From NCBI GenBank assembly GCA_001897155.1, contig MKSF01000013.1, positions 248,001 through 312,000 on the forward strand: a DNA stretch of 64,000 nucleotides. The letters are read 5' to 3'. Position numbers and translations under genes: made by a program. Under the pieces are notes generated by a model, which searched no databases, was not told the DNA's origin, and saw nothing but the letters and a program-made list of their open reading frames with translations. The stretch comes from Bacteroidetes bacterium 47-18. GTDB taxonomy: Bacteria > Bacteroidota > Bacteroidia > Chitinophagales > Chitinophagaceae. The stretch's first letter is position 1. Each line of letters opens with the position of its first letter. Positions 25,834 to 33,232 of this stretch are shown here, piece by piece.

Positions 25834-25998
25834 CTACCTGTTAGTGGTGTTTTTCTTATCCTCCTGCTGATTTTTTTCATTCTTTTTGGGAGGATGGCCG
25901 GTATTGGAGTTCCGGGTCTGGTTGGTTTGGTTGTGTCCCTGCGTATTACCAGTATTGGCCTGGTTGGTTGGTTGCTGGTTTTGATCTTTAGTAGCCAT
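25834..25998 (-). CDS. 54-residue Asn/Gln/Thr-rich hydrophilic protein
   Basis: An ATG frame at 25998 reads MATKDQNQQPTNQANTGNTQ and continues with GHNQTNQTRNSNTGHPPKKN to a charged EKNQQEDKKN tail and a TAG at 25834. It is extremely rich in Asn, Gln and Thr and has no hydrophobic core, so it should be disordered. A terminator hairpin follows immediately and a bipartite promoter-like motif shared with the KGG gene stands upstream, which together make a real gene likely. It is probably a small stress protectant; no family recognised. Confidence 0.7.
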   Translation of the reverse strand: MATKDQNQQPTNQANTGNTQGHNQTNQTRNSNTGHPPKKNEKNQQEDKKNTTNR

Positions 25999-26020
25999 AG
26001 TGAAAAAATTTTAAAAGTGA

Positions 26021-26053
26021 AACGATATAAGATACACTTCTAATTCCGGGCCA
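26021..26053 (-). promoter_or_regulatory. Shared stress-promoter motif upstream of the Asn/Gln-rich gene
   Basis: TGGCCCGGAATT (26053-26042), 14 bases, TATCGTT (26027-26021), then 22 bases to the ATG, all on the minus strand. It is the partner of the motif at 22636-22668. Confidence 0.5.
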
Positions 26054-26717
26054 AATCAAGGCTCATATGATTATCAGTATTTTACAGAGTACCCGACCAG
26101 AAATGACGGGGTAATAGTTACCCAAAGGCGCTGAAAAGTGTAGAATATTTGGCACACCGGAGGCCGGGAAGCGAGGGGGCATTACAGGGAAACACCGTAA
26201 CGGCGGGGCGCATACACTGTCCGGTTGTAAGCGTGAATATGCTGGCTACAGTGCGAATCTTATCCCGGAACGGTTCCGGGGCCGGCTAAAAAAAACGGCT
26301 GCTATAAAAATAACAGCCATAAACCAAAAAACCGGGTCTTACCATCTTTAGTTTCTTCAATAATTTATATATGAGGACATAGGAATCTTATTAAATTGTA
26401 CCGGAATAAACCAGTAAAAAACAATTAATTAGCGACCTAAGGTAGTACAATATTTTTAAAATTAAAACTTTAGTCCAATTATTTTTTTAACCGCCTGTTT
26501 CTTTTCAGCATACCCGCTTTTAACGGAACAAAACGAAGTTCCCGACAGCAGGGCATGGAGCCGTGCGGCAACAGGAATCCGGGGAAATTTGCGTCATTTT
26601 AATGGAAATTTCATATCTTTATATGCGTTCTTTCATTTAAAGCGGCGTCCATGACCGGGCTGTTATGGTATACCGGTTAAAATGAAGATCAATTTTTAAG
26701 AAATAATTTCACCCGGC
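26054..26717. other. AT-rich intergenic region with a candidate desaturase promoter
   Basis: A 664-base non-coding stretch. It contains a hairpin GGCTG/CAGCC around 26297-26320. At 26588-26621 TTTG, 22 bases, TATCTTTA nearly matches the phylum's promoter (last base of the -7 box differs) and would start transcription about 90 bases before the desaturase ATG. No gene or RNA family was recognised in the rest. Confidence 0.5.
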
Positions 26718-27791
26718 ATGCCCAAAGTAACCTATAACAACAAACAAGCCACATTTTTCCCCGCCCTTAAAAAAGAAATAGACGCTTACTTCGCTCAAAA
26801 CAGCCTGAAAAAGACAGGCAACTGGCGGCTTTACTCCAAAACCATTATCCTGGTTTCCACTTCCGTAATTTTATACACCCTGCTGCTTTTCGTACCTATG
26901 CCGGGCATCGCAGGGATATTGCTGAGCGGTCTGTTCGGCTTTGTGCTGGCGCTTATCGGCTTCAATGTCATGCACGATGCCTGCCACGGCAGCTATTCCA
27001 CCAACGGCAGGGTCAATGAGCTCCTGGGTTATACCCTGAATGCGCTGGGCGGCAACAGCTTTATGTGGAAGCAAAAGCACAACATCATTCACCATACCTA
27101 TACCAATGTGGACGGCATGGATGATGATATCGCCAAAAGTCCCTTCATCAGGATGTGCAGCACCCAGAAGTGGGTTCCTGCCCACAAGGTCCAGCACCTT
27201 TACCTCTCCTTTCTCTACGCGGTCAGCACGCTCTTCTGGATCTTCTGGCAGGACTTTTATAAGTACTTTACCAAAAAGGTCTATACAAGCAAACTGCCTG
27301 CCATGTCGCGCAAAGACCACCTGATCTTCTGGACCAGCAAGGCCCTTTATATTGTCTTCTACATAGCGCTGCCCATAATGCTGCATGGCTGGTTACACTG
27401 GCTGGTGGCGTACCTCGTGCTCAATGCTGTGATGGGCCTTACCTTATCCGTTATATTCCAGCTGGCCCACGTAGTGGAAGAGACCGAATTCACCTATGTA
27501 GGCATTGACGACGCGGTAACGATAGAAAACGAATGGGCTGTGCACCAGGTAAAGACTACAGCCAACTTCTCTCCCGGCAGCAGGATCGTGACCTACCTTG
27601 CCGGCGGGCTGAACTACCAGATAGAGCATCACCTGTTCCCCCGTATAAGCCATATCCATTACCCTGCCTTAAGCCCCATTGTAAAAAGGAAGTGCGAGGA
27701 ATTCAACCTGCCCTACCTTTCCAATCCCAGCTTCTTTACAGCCCTGTCCTCCCACTTCAGGCTCATAAAGGAACTGGGCGCGCACCTCTGA
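26718..27791 (+). CDS. Membrane fatty-acid desaturase (front-end/DesA-like type)
   Basis: A 357-residue integral membrane di-iron desaturase. The three histidine boxes are HDACHGS (about residue 90), HNIIHHTYT (about residue 119) and QIEHHLFP (about residue 300), each in the usual position relative to four membrane helices. The QxxHH third box is typical of front-end and linoleoyl-type desaturases. It introduces a double bond into acyl chains using oxygen and ferredoxin or cytochrome electrons, keeping membranes fluid in the cold. No cytochrome b5 domain is fused. It opens a cold-response cluster of RNA-binding and cold-shock genes on the same strand. Confidence 0.92.
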   Translation: MPKVTYNNKQATFFPALKKEIDAYFAQNSLKKTGNWRLYSKTIILVSTSVILYTLLLFVPMPGIAGILLSGLFGFVLALIGFNVMHDACHGSYSTNGRVNELLGYTLNALGGNSFMWKQKHNIIHHTYTNVDGMDDDIAKSPFIRMCSTQKWVPAHKVQHLYLSFLYAVSTLFWIFWQDFYKYFTKKVYTSKLPAMSRKDHLIFWTSKALYIVFYIALPIMLHGWLHWLVAYLVLNAVMGLTLSVIFQLAHVVEETEFTYVGIDDAVTIENEWAVHQVKTTANFSPGSRIVTYLAGGLNYQIEHHLFPRISHIHYPALSPIVKRKCEEFNLPYLSNPSFFTALSSHFRLIKELGAHL

Positions 27792-27849
27792 AAAAAGATC
27801 AGCAAATGTTAATTATCAAAATAGCTATATATTCTCCAAATAAATAAAC

Positions 27850-27857
27850 TAACTTTG
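27850..27857 (+). promoter_or_regulatory. Predicted -7 box of the cold-response cluster
   Basis: TAACTTTG matches TAnnTTTG exactly. Transcription would begin near 27864 and give a T-rich, roughly 115-base leader before the first RRM gene, reminiscent of the long leaders of cold-shock mRNAs. Confidence 0.6.
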
Positions 27858-27978
27858 CAGCATCAAATATTTTGATAGGCACCTGCCTCTGCATTCTCTG
27901 TCATAGTTTAGAATACACATTTTTTTCTCTCTCAGTTTTCGCGTTTTCAGCTGCCACCTTATTCTTAAATACTTTGTC

Positions 27979-28254
27979 ATGACTATTTTTGTCGGCAACC
28001 TGAATTTTCGCACTACGGAAAAGCAGCTACATGACCTGTTCGCTGCTTACGGCACCATTCAATCGGTTAAGATCATTACGGATGTATTCTCAGGCCACTC
28101 CCGGGGATTCGCATTTATAAGAATGACCTCCTCCGATGAAGCAAGGGAAGCGCTCCGAAGGCTGGATAGCTGCTACCTGGATAATAACCAGCTCATACTC
28201 CGGGAAGCCAGGCCCAGGACGCAGGCAGACCTTTTTAAAAAGCCGCGTCTCTGA
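27979..28254 (+). CDS. RRM-domain RNA-binding protein
   Basis: A 91-residue protein consisting of one RNA recognition motif. RNP2 is TIFVGNLNF at the N-terminus and RNP1 is SGHSRGFAFIRMTS at about residues 38-52, with the aromatic residues that stack on RNA. A short basic tail follows (REARPRTQADLFKKPRL). Single-RRM proteins of this kind are common in cyanobacteria and Bacteroidota and are often cold-induced RNA chaperones. A long leader with a consensus promoter precedes it and a second RRM gene follows 37 bases later. Confidence 0.93.
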   Translation: MTIFVGNLNFRTTEKQLHDLFAAYGTIQSVKIITDVFSGHSRGFAFIRMTSSDEAREALRRLDSCYLDNNQLILREARPRTQADLFKKPRL

Positions 28255-28291
28255 CCTCTCCACGTTCTTTCACCTGCTAAAGCGCCTGAAT

Positions 28292-28522
28292 ATGAAAATA
28301 TACATAAGCAACCTTGATATCAATGTTTCGGAACAGGCATTGTTCAACCTTTTTATCTCCTTTGGCACCATTACAGCGGTCACCATTATAAGGAGCACAA
28401 CAGGAAGGTCTACCGGCAGCGCCTATGTGGTAATGAAAGAAGATGTAGACGGCAGAAGGGCGGTAAAAACACTTCACCATACAAATTTTATGAACAGGTA
28501 CCTGGTTATATACGCAGTATAG
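28292..28522 (+). CDS. Second, shorter RRM-domain RNA-binding protein
   Basis: A 76-residue protein from the ATG at 28292 ([18 protein letters not shown]). RNP2 is KIYISNLD and RNP1 is [11 protein letters not shown]; the usual aromatic positions of RNP1 are reduced (Ala and Tyr instead of Phe/Phe), so its RNA affinity or specificity may differ from the first copy. There is no C-terminal basic tail. It is a tandem paralogue of the gene at 27979 and sits 50 bases before the DEAD-box helicase. Confidence 0.88.
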   Translation: MKIYISNLDINVSEQALFNLFISFGTITAVTIIRSTTGRSTGSAYVVMKEDVDGRRAVKTLHHTNFMNRYLVIYAV

Positions 28523-28572
28523 CCGGTCCACAATTAACAACCGGGAGCACGTCTCCTGCAAACAATCAAAAC

Positions 28573-29715
28573 ATGAATTTCGATCAATTAGATTTAATAC
28601 AACCTATACGCCGGGCCGTTGCCGATGCAGGCTATACAGCCGCTACCGAGATACAGGCCAAGGCCATTCCCCATATACTGAAGGGAAAGGACATTTTAGG
28701 ATGTGCCCAGACAGGTACAGGTAAAACCGCTGCCTTTGCCATTCCGATATTGCAGCAACTGCAGGCCACCCAGCCCCAGCCTTCGCGCATCCGCGCCCTG
28801 GTGCTGACACCAACCCGTGAGCTGGCCCTCCAGATAGAAGAGAGCTTCAATACTTACAGTAAATACCTGGGCATACGCAACCTCTCCATTTTTGGTGGCG
28901 TACCGCAGGGCAAGCAGGTAACCGGCCTGAAAAAGGGCGTTGATATCCTTATTGCCACACCGGGCAGGCTGCAGGACCTGATGCAGCAGGGCTACATCAA
29001 CCTGGGGAGCATAGAGATCCTGGTACTGGATGAGGCAGACCAGATGCTGGACATGGGATTTGTCAACGACGTAAAAAGGATCCTTACACATATCCCCGTA
29101 TCCAGACAAACACTGTTCTTTTCCGCCACGATGCCTAAAGCCATCCGGAAATTTGCCAATACCATACTGAACCAGCCGGTGGAAGTGTCTGTGACACCCG
29201 TATCTTCAACGGCGCAAACTGTTCAGCAATCCGTTTACTTTGTAGAGAAGAAAGAAAAGCCCGGACTGCTTATCCACCTGCTGAATGACAGGTCGATCGC
29301 CCGCTCGCTGGTCTTTACACGTACCAAGCACGGAGCTGATAAATTGGTAAAGCAACTGGGGCAGAAAGGCATCTTCGCAGCGGCGATACACGGCAATAAA
29401 TCACAGAATGCCAGGCAAAGAGCCCTGGAAGACTTCAAGAGCAGCAGGATAAGGGTGCTGGTAGCTACGGATATAGCCGCCAGGGGCATCGACATAGACG
29501 AGCTGCCGTATGTGGTCAATTACGAACTGCCCAACGTACCTGAGACCTATGTGCACAGGATAGGACGGACAGGACGTGCCGGCAAGGAAGGTGTGGCAGT
29601 CTCCTTTTGCGGTAGTGAGGAGCAGGAAGACCTGCAGAATATACAGAAGCTGATAGGCTTCCGGATGCCTGTAAAAGCCTCTATAACCAATAGCAGGCAA
29701 TTAATGAATCTTTAA
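28573..29715 (+). CDS. DEAD-box ATP-dependent RNA helicase
   Basis: A 380-residue helicase with all core motifs: the Q motif region ([14 protein letters not shown]...[11 protein letters not shown]), [17 protein letters not shown], the DEAD box in [17 protein letters not shown] in FFSATMPK, and in domain 2 [19 protein letters not shown] and [11 protein letters not shown]. It unwinds short RNA duplexes and is of the RhlE kind by length. It lacks the usual long basic C-terminal tail, ending 20 residues after the helicase core. Between RRM and cold-shock genes it is likely to resolve RNA structures at low temperature. Confidence 0.95.
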   Translation: MNFDQLDLIQPIRRAVADAGYTAATEIQAKAIPHILKGKDILGCAQTGTGKTAAFAIPILQQLQATQPQPSRIRALVLTPTRELALQIEESFNTYSKYLGIRNLSIFGGVPQGKQVTGLKKGVDILIATPGRLQDLMQQGYINLGSIEILVLDEADQMLDMGFVNDVKRILTHIPVSRQTLFFSATMPKAIRKFANTILNQPVEVSVTPVSSTAQTVQQSVYFVEKKEKPGLLIHLLNDRSIARSLVFTRTKHGADKLVKQLGQKGIFAAAIHGNKSQNARQRALEDFKSSRIRVLVATDIAARGIDIDELPYVVNYELPNVPETYVHRIGRTGRAGKEGVAVSFCGSEEQEDLQNIQKLIGFRMPVKASITNSRQLMNL

Positions 29716-29732
29716 AAATCAACAAATACAAT

Positions 29733-30164
29733 ATGGCGGATACTTATTCCAAAAAAGCATTACAACAAAAAAAAGCTAAGAAAAAGCAGGACAAGCAGGA
29801 ACGGAGAGAAGAGCGTAAAACGAATAACGACAAGGGTAAAAGCCTGGAAGAAATGACAGTGTACCTGGATGAATACGGTAACATAACCGATGTGCCGCCC
29901 GAAAAACAGAAAAGAAGCAAGATACCTGTACAGGATCTTCCCGAAGGGGCCGCTGCCGCGGAAGACAGGGAATATACCGGCATTGTATCATTGTTCTTTA
30001 CCGATAAGGCGTACGGCTTCATTACAGAGGACAATACAAGGGCCAATATCTTTGTACACAGCAACAAGACACGCGAACCGATAAAAGAGAAAGACAGGGT
30101 GGTTTACGAAAAAGAAAAAACACCAAAAGGGTACGCTGCAATAAATGTCAGAAAAATCAAGTAA
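29733..30164 (+). CDS. Cold-shock-domain protein with basic N-terminal extension
   Basis: A 143-residue protein. The first 35 residues are a highly charged Lys/Arg/Gln tract (KKALQQKKAKKKQDKQERR), then a short linker, then a cold-shock domain (about residues 78-143): GIVSLFFTDKAYGFITED with the RNP1-like segment, NIFVHSN for RNP2, and KTPKGYAAINVRKI at the end. CSD proteins bind single-stranded RNA and melt structures. It starts 17 bases after the helicase and is followed by the small CspA-like gene. Confidence 0.92.
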   Translation: MADTYSKKALQQKKAKKKQDKQERREERKTNNDKGKSLEEMTVYLDEYGNITDVPPEKQKRSKIPVQDLPEGAAAAEDREYTGIVSLFFTDKAYGFITEDNTRANIFVHSNKTREPIKEKDRVVYEKEKTPKGYAAINVRKIK

Positions 30165-30197
30165 CTTTATACACAATTAATAATCAAATCAACAACA

Positions 30198-30389
30198 ATG
30201 CAAGAAGGTACAGTAAAATTCTTTAATGAATCAAAAGGTTTCGGATTTATAACTCCTCAAAATGGTACGGAAGATATCTTCGTGCACATCAGCGGTCTCC
30301 AGGCACCTATCCGGGAAAATGACAAAGTAGTTTATGAAGTGCAGCAGGGCAGAAAAGGCCTGAATGCCGTAAATGTCAGACTGGCATAA
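30198..30389 (+). CDS. CspA-type cold-shock protein
   Basis: A 63-residue single cold-shock domain: EGTVKFFNESKGFGFITPQ with RNP1, then EDIFVHISG for RNP2 and the C-terminal GRKGLNAVNVRLA. It is a compact RNA/ssDNA-binding beta-barrel that acts as an RNA chaperone. It is the last gene of the cold cluster, 33 bases after the previous CSD gene, and a textbook terminator follows 27 bases after its stop. Confidence 0.95.
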   Translation: MQEGTVKFFNESKGFGFITPQNGTEDIFVHISGLQAPIRENDKVVYEVQQGRKGLNAVNVRLA

Positions 30390-30416
30390 TACACACTACA
30401 ATGTGAATATCCTGAA

Positions 30417-30454
30417 GCAGCAAAGCAGTTAAACCGCTTTGCTGCATTTTTTTT
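30417..30454 (+). terminator. Cold-cluster terminator
   Basis: GCAGCAAAGC (30417-30426) pairs perfectly with GCTTTGCTGC (30436-30445) and is followed by ATTTTTTTTA. Confidence 0.92.
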
Positions 30455-30457
30455 ATA

Positions 30458-31021
30458 ACTGACTATCTATATATAGGCAACAAAGCTATTATAAGCTACA
30501 AATTATTATAAGAGATTCCTCACATCCGTTCGCAATGACCAACACCCTCAGTTCCCTCATAGTAAAAGAGGTCTCTGGCCAGCAGAGGGGACACTGTTCA
30601 GCGAAGCGTATCGGTAATAAAAGCTACTGACTATCTATATATAGGCAACAAAGCCATTATATGTCTAGGATGCTACTAAGTTGTATAAGAGATTCCTCAT
30701 ATCCGTTCGGAATGACTACACACGATACAGTACATTTCACTCCGTTGTTGGTGTTCTTCACCAACAACCCTATAAGGCTTTATCAGGGAGCTCCACTCCG
30801 CCGTCTTACGAAATAAAATAAACTGACTGTGTCTATATATCAACAAAACCAAAAGTGCGCGTACGCAAGATAAGCTACAAGTATAAGAGATTCCTCACAT
30901 CCGCTCGCAATGACCAATACCCTCAGTTCCCTCATAGTAAAAGTGGTCTCTGGCCAGCAGAGAGGGCACTGCTCAGCGAAACGTATCCGTAATAAAAGGT
31001 TGTTGCCTGTAAGCAGATAAT
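30458..31021. repeat. Three imperfect direct repeats of a dispersed intergenic element
   Basis: Units begin at 30458, 30626 and 30822, each with ACTGACT...CTATATAT, then TATAAGAGATTCCTCA followed by CATCCGTTCGCAATGACC or a close variant. Units 1 and 3 continue with CCCTCAGTTCCCTCATAGTA, GGTCTCTGGCCAGCAGAG and CAGCGAAGCGTATC; unit 2 carries a different segment instead, including the hairpin GTTGTTGGTG/CACCAACAAC (30744-30767). Unit 3 ends in CCTGTAAGCAGATA. No protein is encoded. A further copy in reverse orientation lies at 39872-40001. Confidence 0.8.
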
Positions 31022-31278
31022 CACTTTTTTTATATAACTATCTATATCAACAGGAAACAAGCTATCGGATAGGCTGTCACGGGATTTTGATCAATGAGAG
31101 CTGCAGCGCTTTATAAAGCTGTTCCGGGTTGTTCCGCTATGCCATAACGCGGGAAATGCCGTTTTATCCAACCGCAATATCCACCGCAAAGTACGGAGCC
31201 GCCTTTCGTTGCGTGCATCCGGGCAACCGGTTTTTATCCCTTACTTATCCCGGGCAAAGCACGGTTCCGTCACCTGTT
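31022..31278. other. Intergenic DNA downstream of the repeats
   Basis: About 255 non-coding bases up to the end of the convergent desaturase gene. I see no convincing gene, RNA or terminator here. Confidence 0.5.
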
Positions 31279-32001
31279 TTATTTAAGCTTAATAACACGC
31301 AGGTAATTCAGCAGCCGCATGCTCTGGAAGCCCATATCCCATTCAAACCATCTTGCTGCATTATTGGGACGTGTGGGATGCTTATGGTGATTGTTATGAT
31401 ACGCCTCTCCCCAGAAGATCAGGTCTACAGGCAGTATATTTTTAGAAGTATTGCTTACCTTAAAATTCTCATACCCGAACTTATGTGCCCACCAGTTGAC
31501 CACTACGCCCTGGAAGGACCCCATGGCTACGGTAACAGGGAACAGCAGCCACTGCCACCAGGCGGTAGCCAGCAGGCTGTAGATAAGCGCATATATGGCT
31601 ATCCAGCATAAGCGGGCAATGCCGCTGTGCGCTATCCTGTCAAATGCTTCCCATTCCGGTAGATTCTTTTTGTACTTTTCCGCCGCCTGCGTTTTGCCTA
31701 TATACAGGTTGAAATAACTGTTCCTGGTCACCCACATCATTAAAAAGGGATTGGGTTCGTTGTGAGGAGAATGAGGGTCTTCCGGCTGGTCTGTATGCGC
31801 ATGGTGTAAACGGTGCATCAGGCCATAGGCATAGGCGCTAATGTAAGAAGAGCCCTGTGTAATAAAGCAACCTATATAGAATAACCTTTCCCAGGGGCGC
31901 GACATAGTGAACATATTATGCGCCGCATAGCGATGATGAAAGACGGACTGAAAAAATAAAGAGGCATACCAATGTATGATAAAGAAAAGCAGCAAAGCCA
32001 T
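31279..32001 (-). CDS. Acyl-CoA (delta-9 type) fatty-acid desaturase
   Basis: A 240-residue membrane desaturase from the ATG at 32001 (MALLLFFIIHWYASLFFQ). The frame is open to 32106, but a consensus promoter box at 32104-32111 lies over that upstream start, so the shorter protein is preferred. The histidine boxes are HHRYAAH, HRLHHAH and HNNHHKHP, in the order and spacing of stearoyl-CoA desaturases. It makes monounsaturated acyl chains. It converges on the cold cluster across the repeat region, so both desaturases flank the RNA-chaperone genes. Its leader has a 10-bp hairpin ending 7 bases from the start codon. Confidence 0.9.
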   Translation of the reverse strand: MALLLFFIIHWYASLFFQSVFHHRYAAHNMFTMSRPWERLFYIGCFITQGSSYISAYAYGLMHRLHHAHTDQPEDPHSPHNEPNPFLMMWVTRNSYFNLYIGKTQAAEKYKKNLPEWEAFDRIAHSGIARLCWIAIYALIYSLLATAWWQWLLFPVTVAMGSFQGVVVNWWAHKFGYENFKVSNTSKNILPVDLIFWGEAYHNNHHKHPTRPNNAARWFEWDMGFQSMRLLNYLRVIKLK

Positions 32002-32008
32002 AAATAAT

Positions 32009-32047
32009 GGATGTTGTTGTGTGAGAAAAAAAATGAAAACAACATCC
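32009..32047 (-). promoter_or_regulatory. Leader hairpin next to the desaturase start codon
   Basis: GGATGTTGTT (32009-32018) pairs perfectly with AACAACATCC (32038-32047), loop 19 bases, mostly A/T. On the minus-strand mRNA the hairpin ends 7 bases before the ATG and would cover the ribosome-binding region. Confidence 0.55.
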
Positions 32048-32103
32048 AATATGTAAAATGAGTGCTGAATATCTTTAAAGATAACGCAAATAAAGCATAT
32101 AGC

Positions 32104-32111
32104 CAAATATA
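32104..32111 (-). promoter_or_regulatory. Predicted -7 box of the desaturase gene
   Basis: TATATTTG on the minus strand matches TAnnTTTG. It would start transcription near 32097 and leave a leader of about 95 bases. No clear -33 box. Confidence 0.5.
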
Positions 32112-32203
32112 GATGTCATTTAATGGTCATGCTTTTGAACTCTGATAGAACGGTCACTATTATAATGACACCGCTTCGCGGTTAATATGGATAAATATAA
32201 TTG

Positions 32204-32572
32204 CTATAATAATTTCAGCCTTTCAGGCTTATTGCAATAGCTGTAACCTGCCCCTGAAAGGGTAGCTGAATTGTCTGATGATCATGCTGATCCCTTGCTC
32301 AATATACACATCGGACTATAATAATGTCAGCCCTGCAGGCTTATTGCAATAGCTGTAACCTGCTCCTGAAAGGGTAACTGAATTGTCTGATGATCATGCC
32401 GATCACTTGCTCAATATACACATCGGACTATAATAATGTCAGCCTTTCAGGCTTATTGCAATAGCTGTAACCTGACCCTGAAAGGGTAGCTGAATTGTCT
32501 GATGATCATGCCGATCACTTGCTCAATATACACATCGAACTATAATAATGTCAGCCTTTCAGGCTTATTGCG
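32204..32572. repeat. 112-bp-period tandem repeat, 3.3 copies
   Basis: Units begin at 32204, 32316, 32428 and 32540 (last one partial), each exactly 112 bases from the next. Each opens with CTATAATAATGTCAGCC (TTTCAGCC in the first), has two small inverted repeats AGCCTttcAGGCT and CCCTgaaAGGG that are also complementary to each other, and ends ...AATATACACATCGGA. Differences between units are a few point changes. There is no open frame through the array. Confidence 0.93.
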
Positions 32573-32880
32573 GACAGCGGGAGCTAAGGCCGGCTATAAA
32601 GGACACCCCTACCATTACGCTTAATCCTGCACATGCTACCGGGCGGCTGAAGGTATAAGAAAAAGCACACCCGGAAGAGTGTGCTTCGCTACATCGTATT
32701 GAACTATGAACGGCTGTATTTAAAGTTATGTATCTTATATTATGTATCGGTATTTCCGATGCCTGCCTGCTCCGTTAAATTATCTTCTGCTTATCGTGAT
32801 TCCGGCATTTCCCCAATGATGCCGTCCTGGCAAAAGCGCCTGTTCTTACGTCCCCCTGCACGCAAAACACACGCTCCTTC
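32573..32880. terminator. Intergenic region with hairpin AGCACAC/GTGTGCT
   Basis: A 308-base stretch between the tandem repeat and the small membrane protein. The only clear structure is the hairpin 32664-32670 with 32679-32685. It could terminate transcription of the small minus-strand gene. Nothing else recognised. Confidence 0.45.
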
Positions 32881-33018
32881 TTAAGGAAGCTTGAAGATCA
32901 GGTCGCCGGTGATATAGGCATATAAAACATACAAAGCAACTGCTACAGTATATGCCAGCGATGCAGCAGTAAAATACATTACCAGCCGGTAAAGGAAATC
33001 TAGGGTCTTCTGTTTCAT
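32881..33018 (-). CDS. 45-residue single-pass membrane peptide
   Basis: An ATG frame at 33018 reads MKQKTLDFLYRLVMYFTAAS and continues LAYTVAVALYVLYAYITGDL before IFKLP and a TAA. A basic N-terminus followed by about 25 hydrophobic residues gives one transmembrane helix with the N-terminus inside. No family recognised; small membrane proteins of this kind often modulate larger partners. It lies alone between repeats and the PEP-synthase-like gene. Confidence 0.5.
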   Translation of the reverse strand: MKQKTLDFLYRLVMYFTAASLAYTVAVALYVLYAYITGDLIFKLP

Positions 33019-33232
33019 AGGTTTTCGTATTTTTCGGGGTTAAAAAATAAATTTCAAAAACTGACTACAAAACATTTCATGGATAGATGTATCTAATAGA
33101 ATTGGAGTCCGTTTATCAGGGCCGATCAGTTCTTCATATTAGATATTTCTGTCTGGATAACAACCAGTTTATATTTTTGTTCACAATAGCGGATATTTTT
33201 TTCTGATATTTTTATGATATCCTGCTTTTGCA

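Noticed and set aside
26220-26300. Possible cobalamin or other riboswitch in the gap before the desaturase
   Set aside because: GC-rich pieces are present but no conserved riboswitch box could be matched.
32204-32572. Regular spacing suggesting a CRISPR array
   Set aside because: The stretches between the short inverted repeats are as conserved as the repeats themselves and the period is 112 bases, so there are no spacers; no cas gene is nearby.
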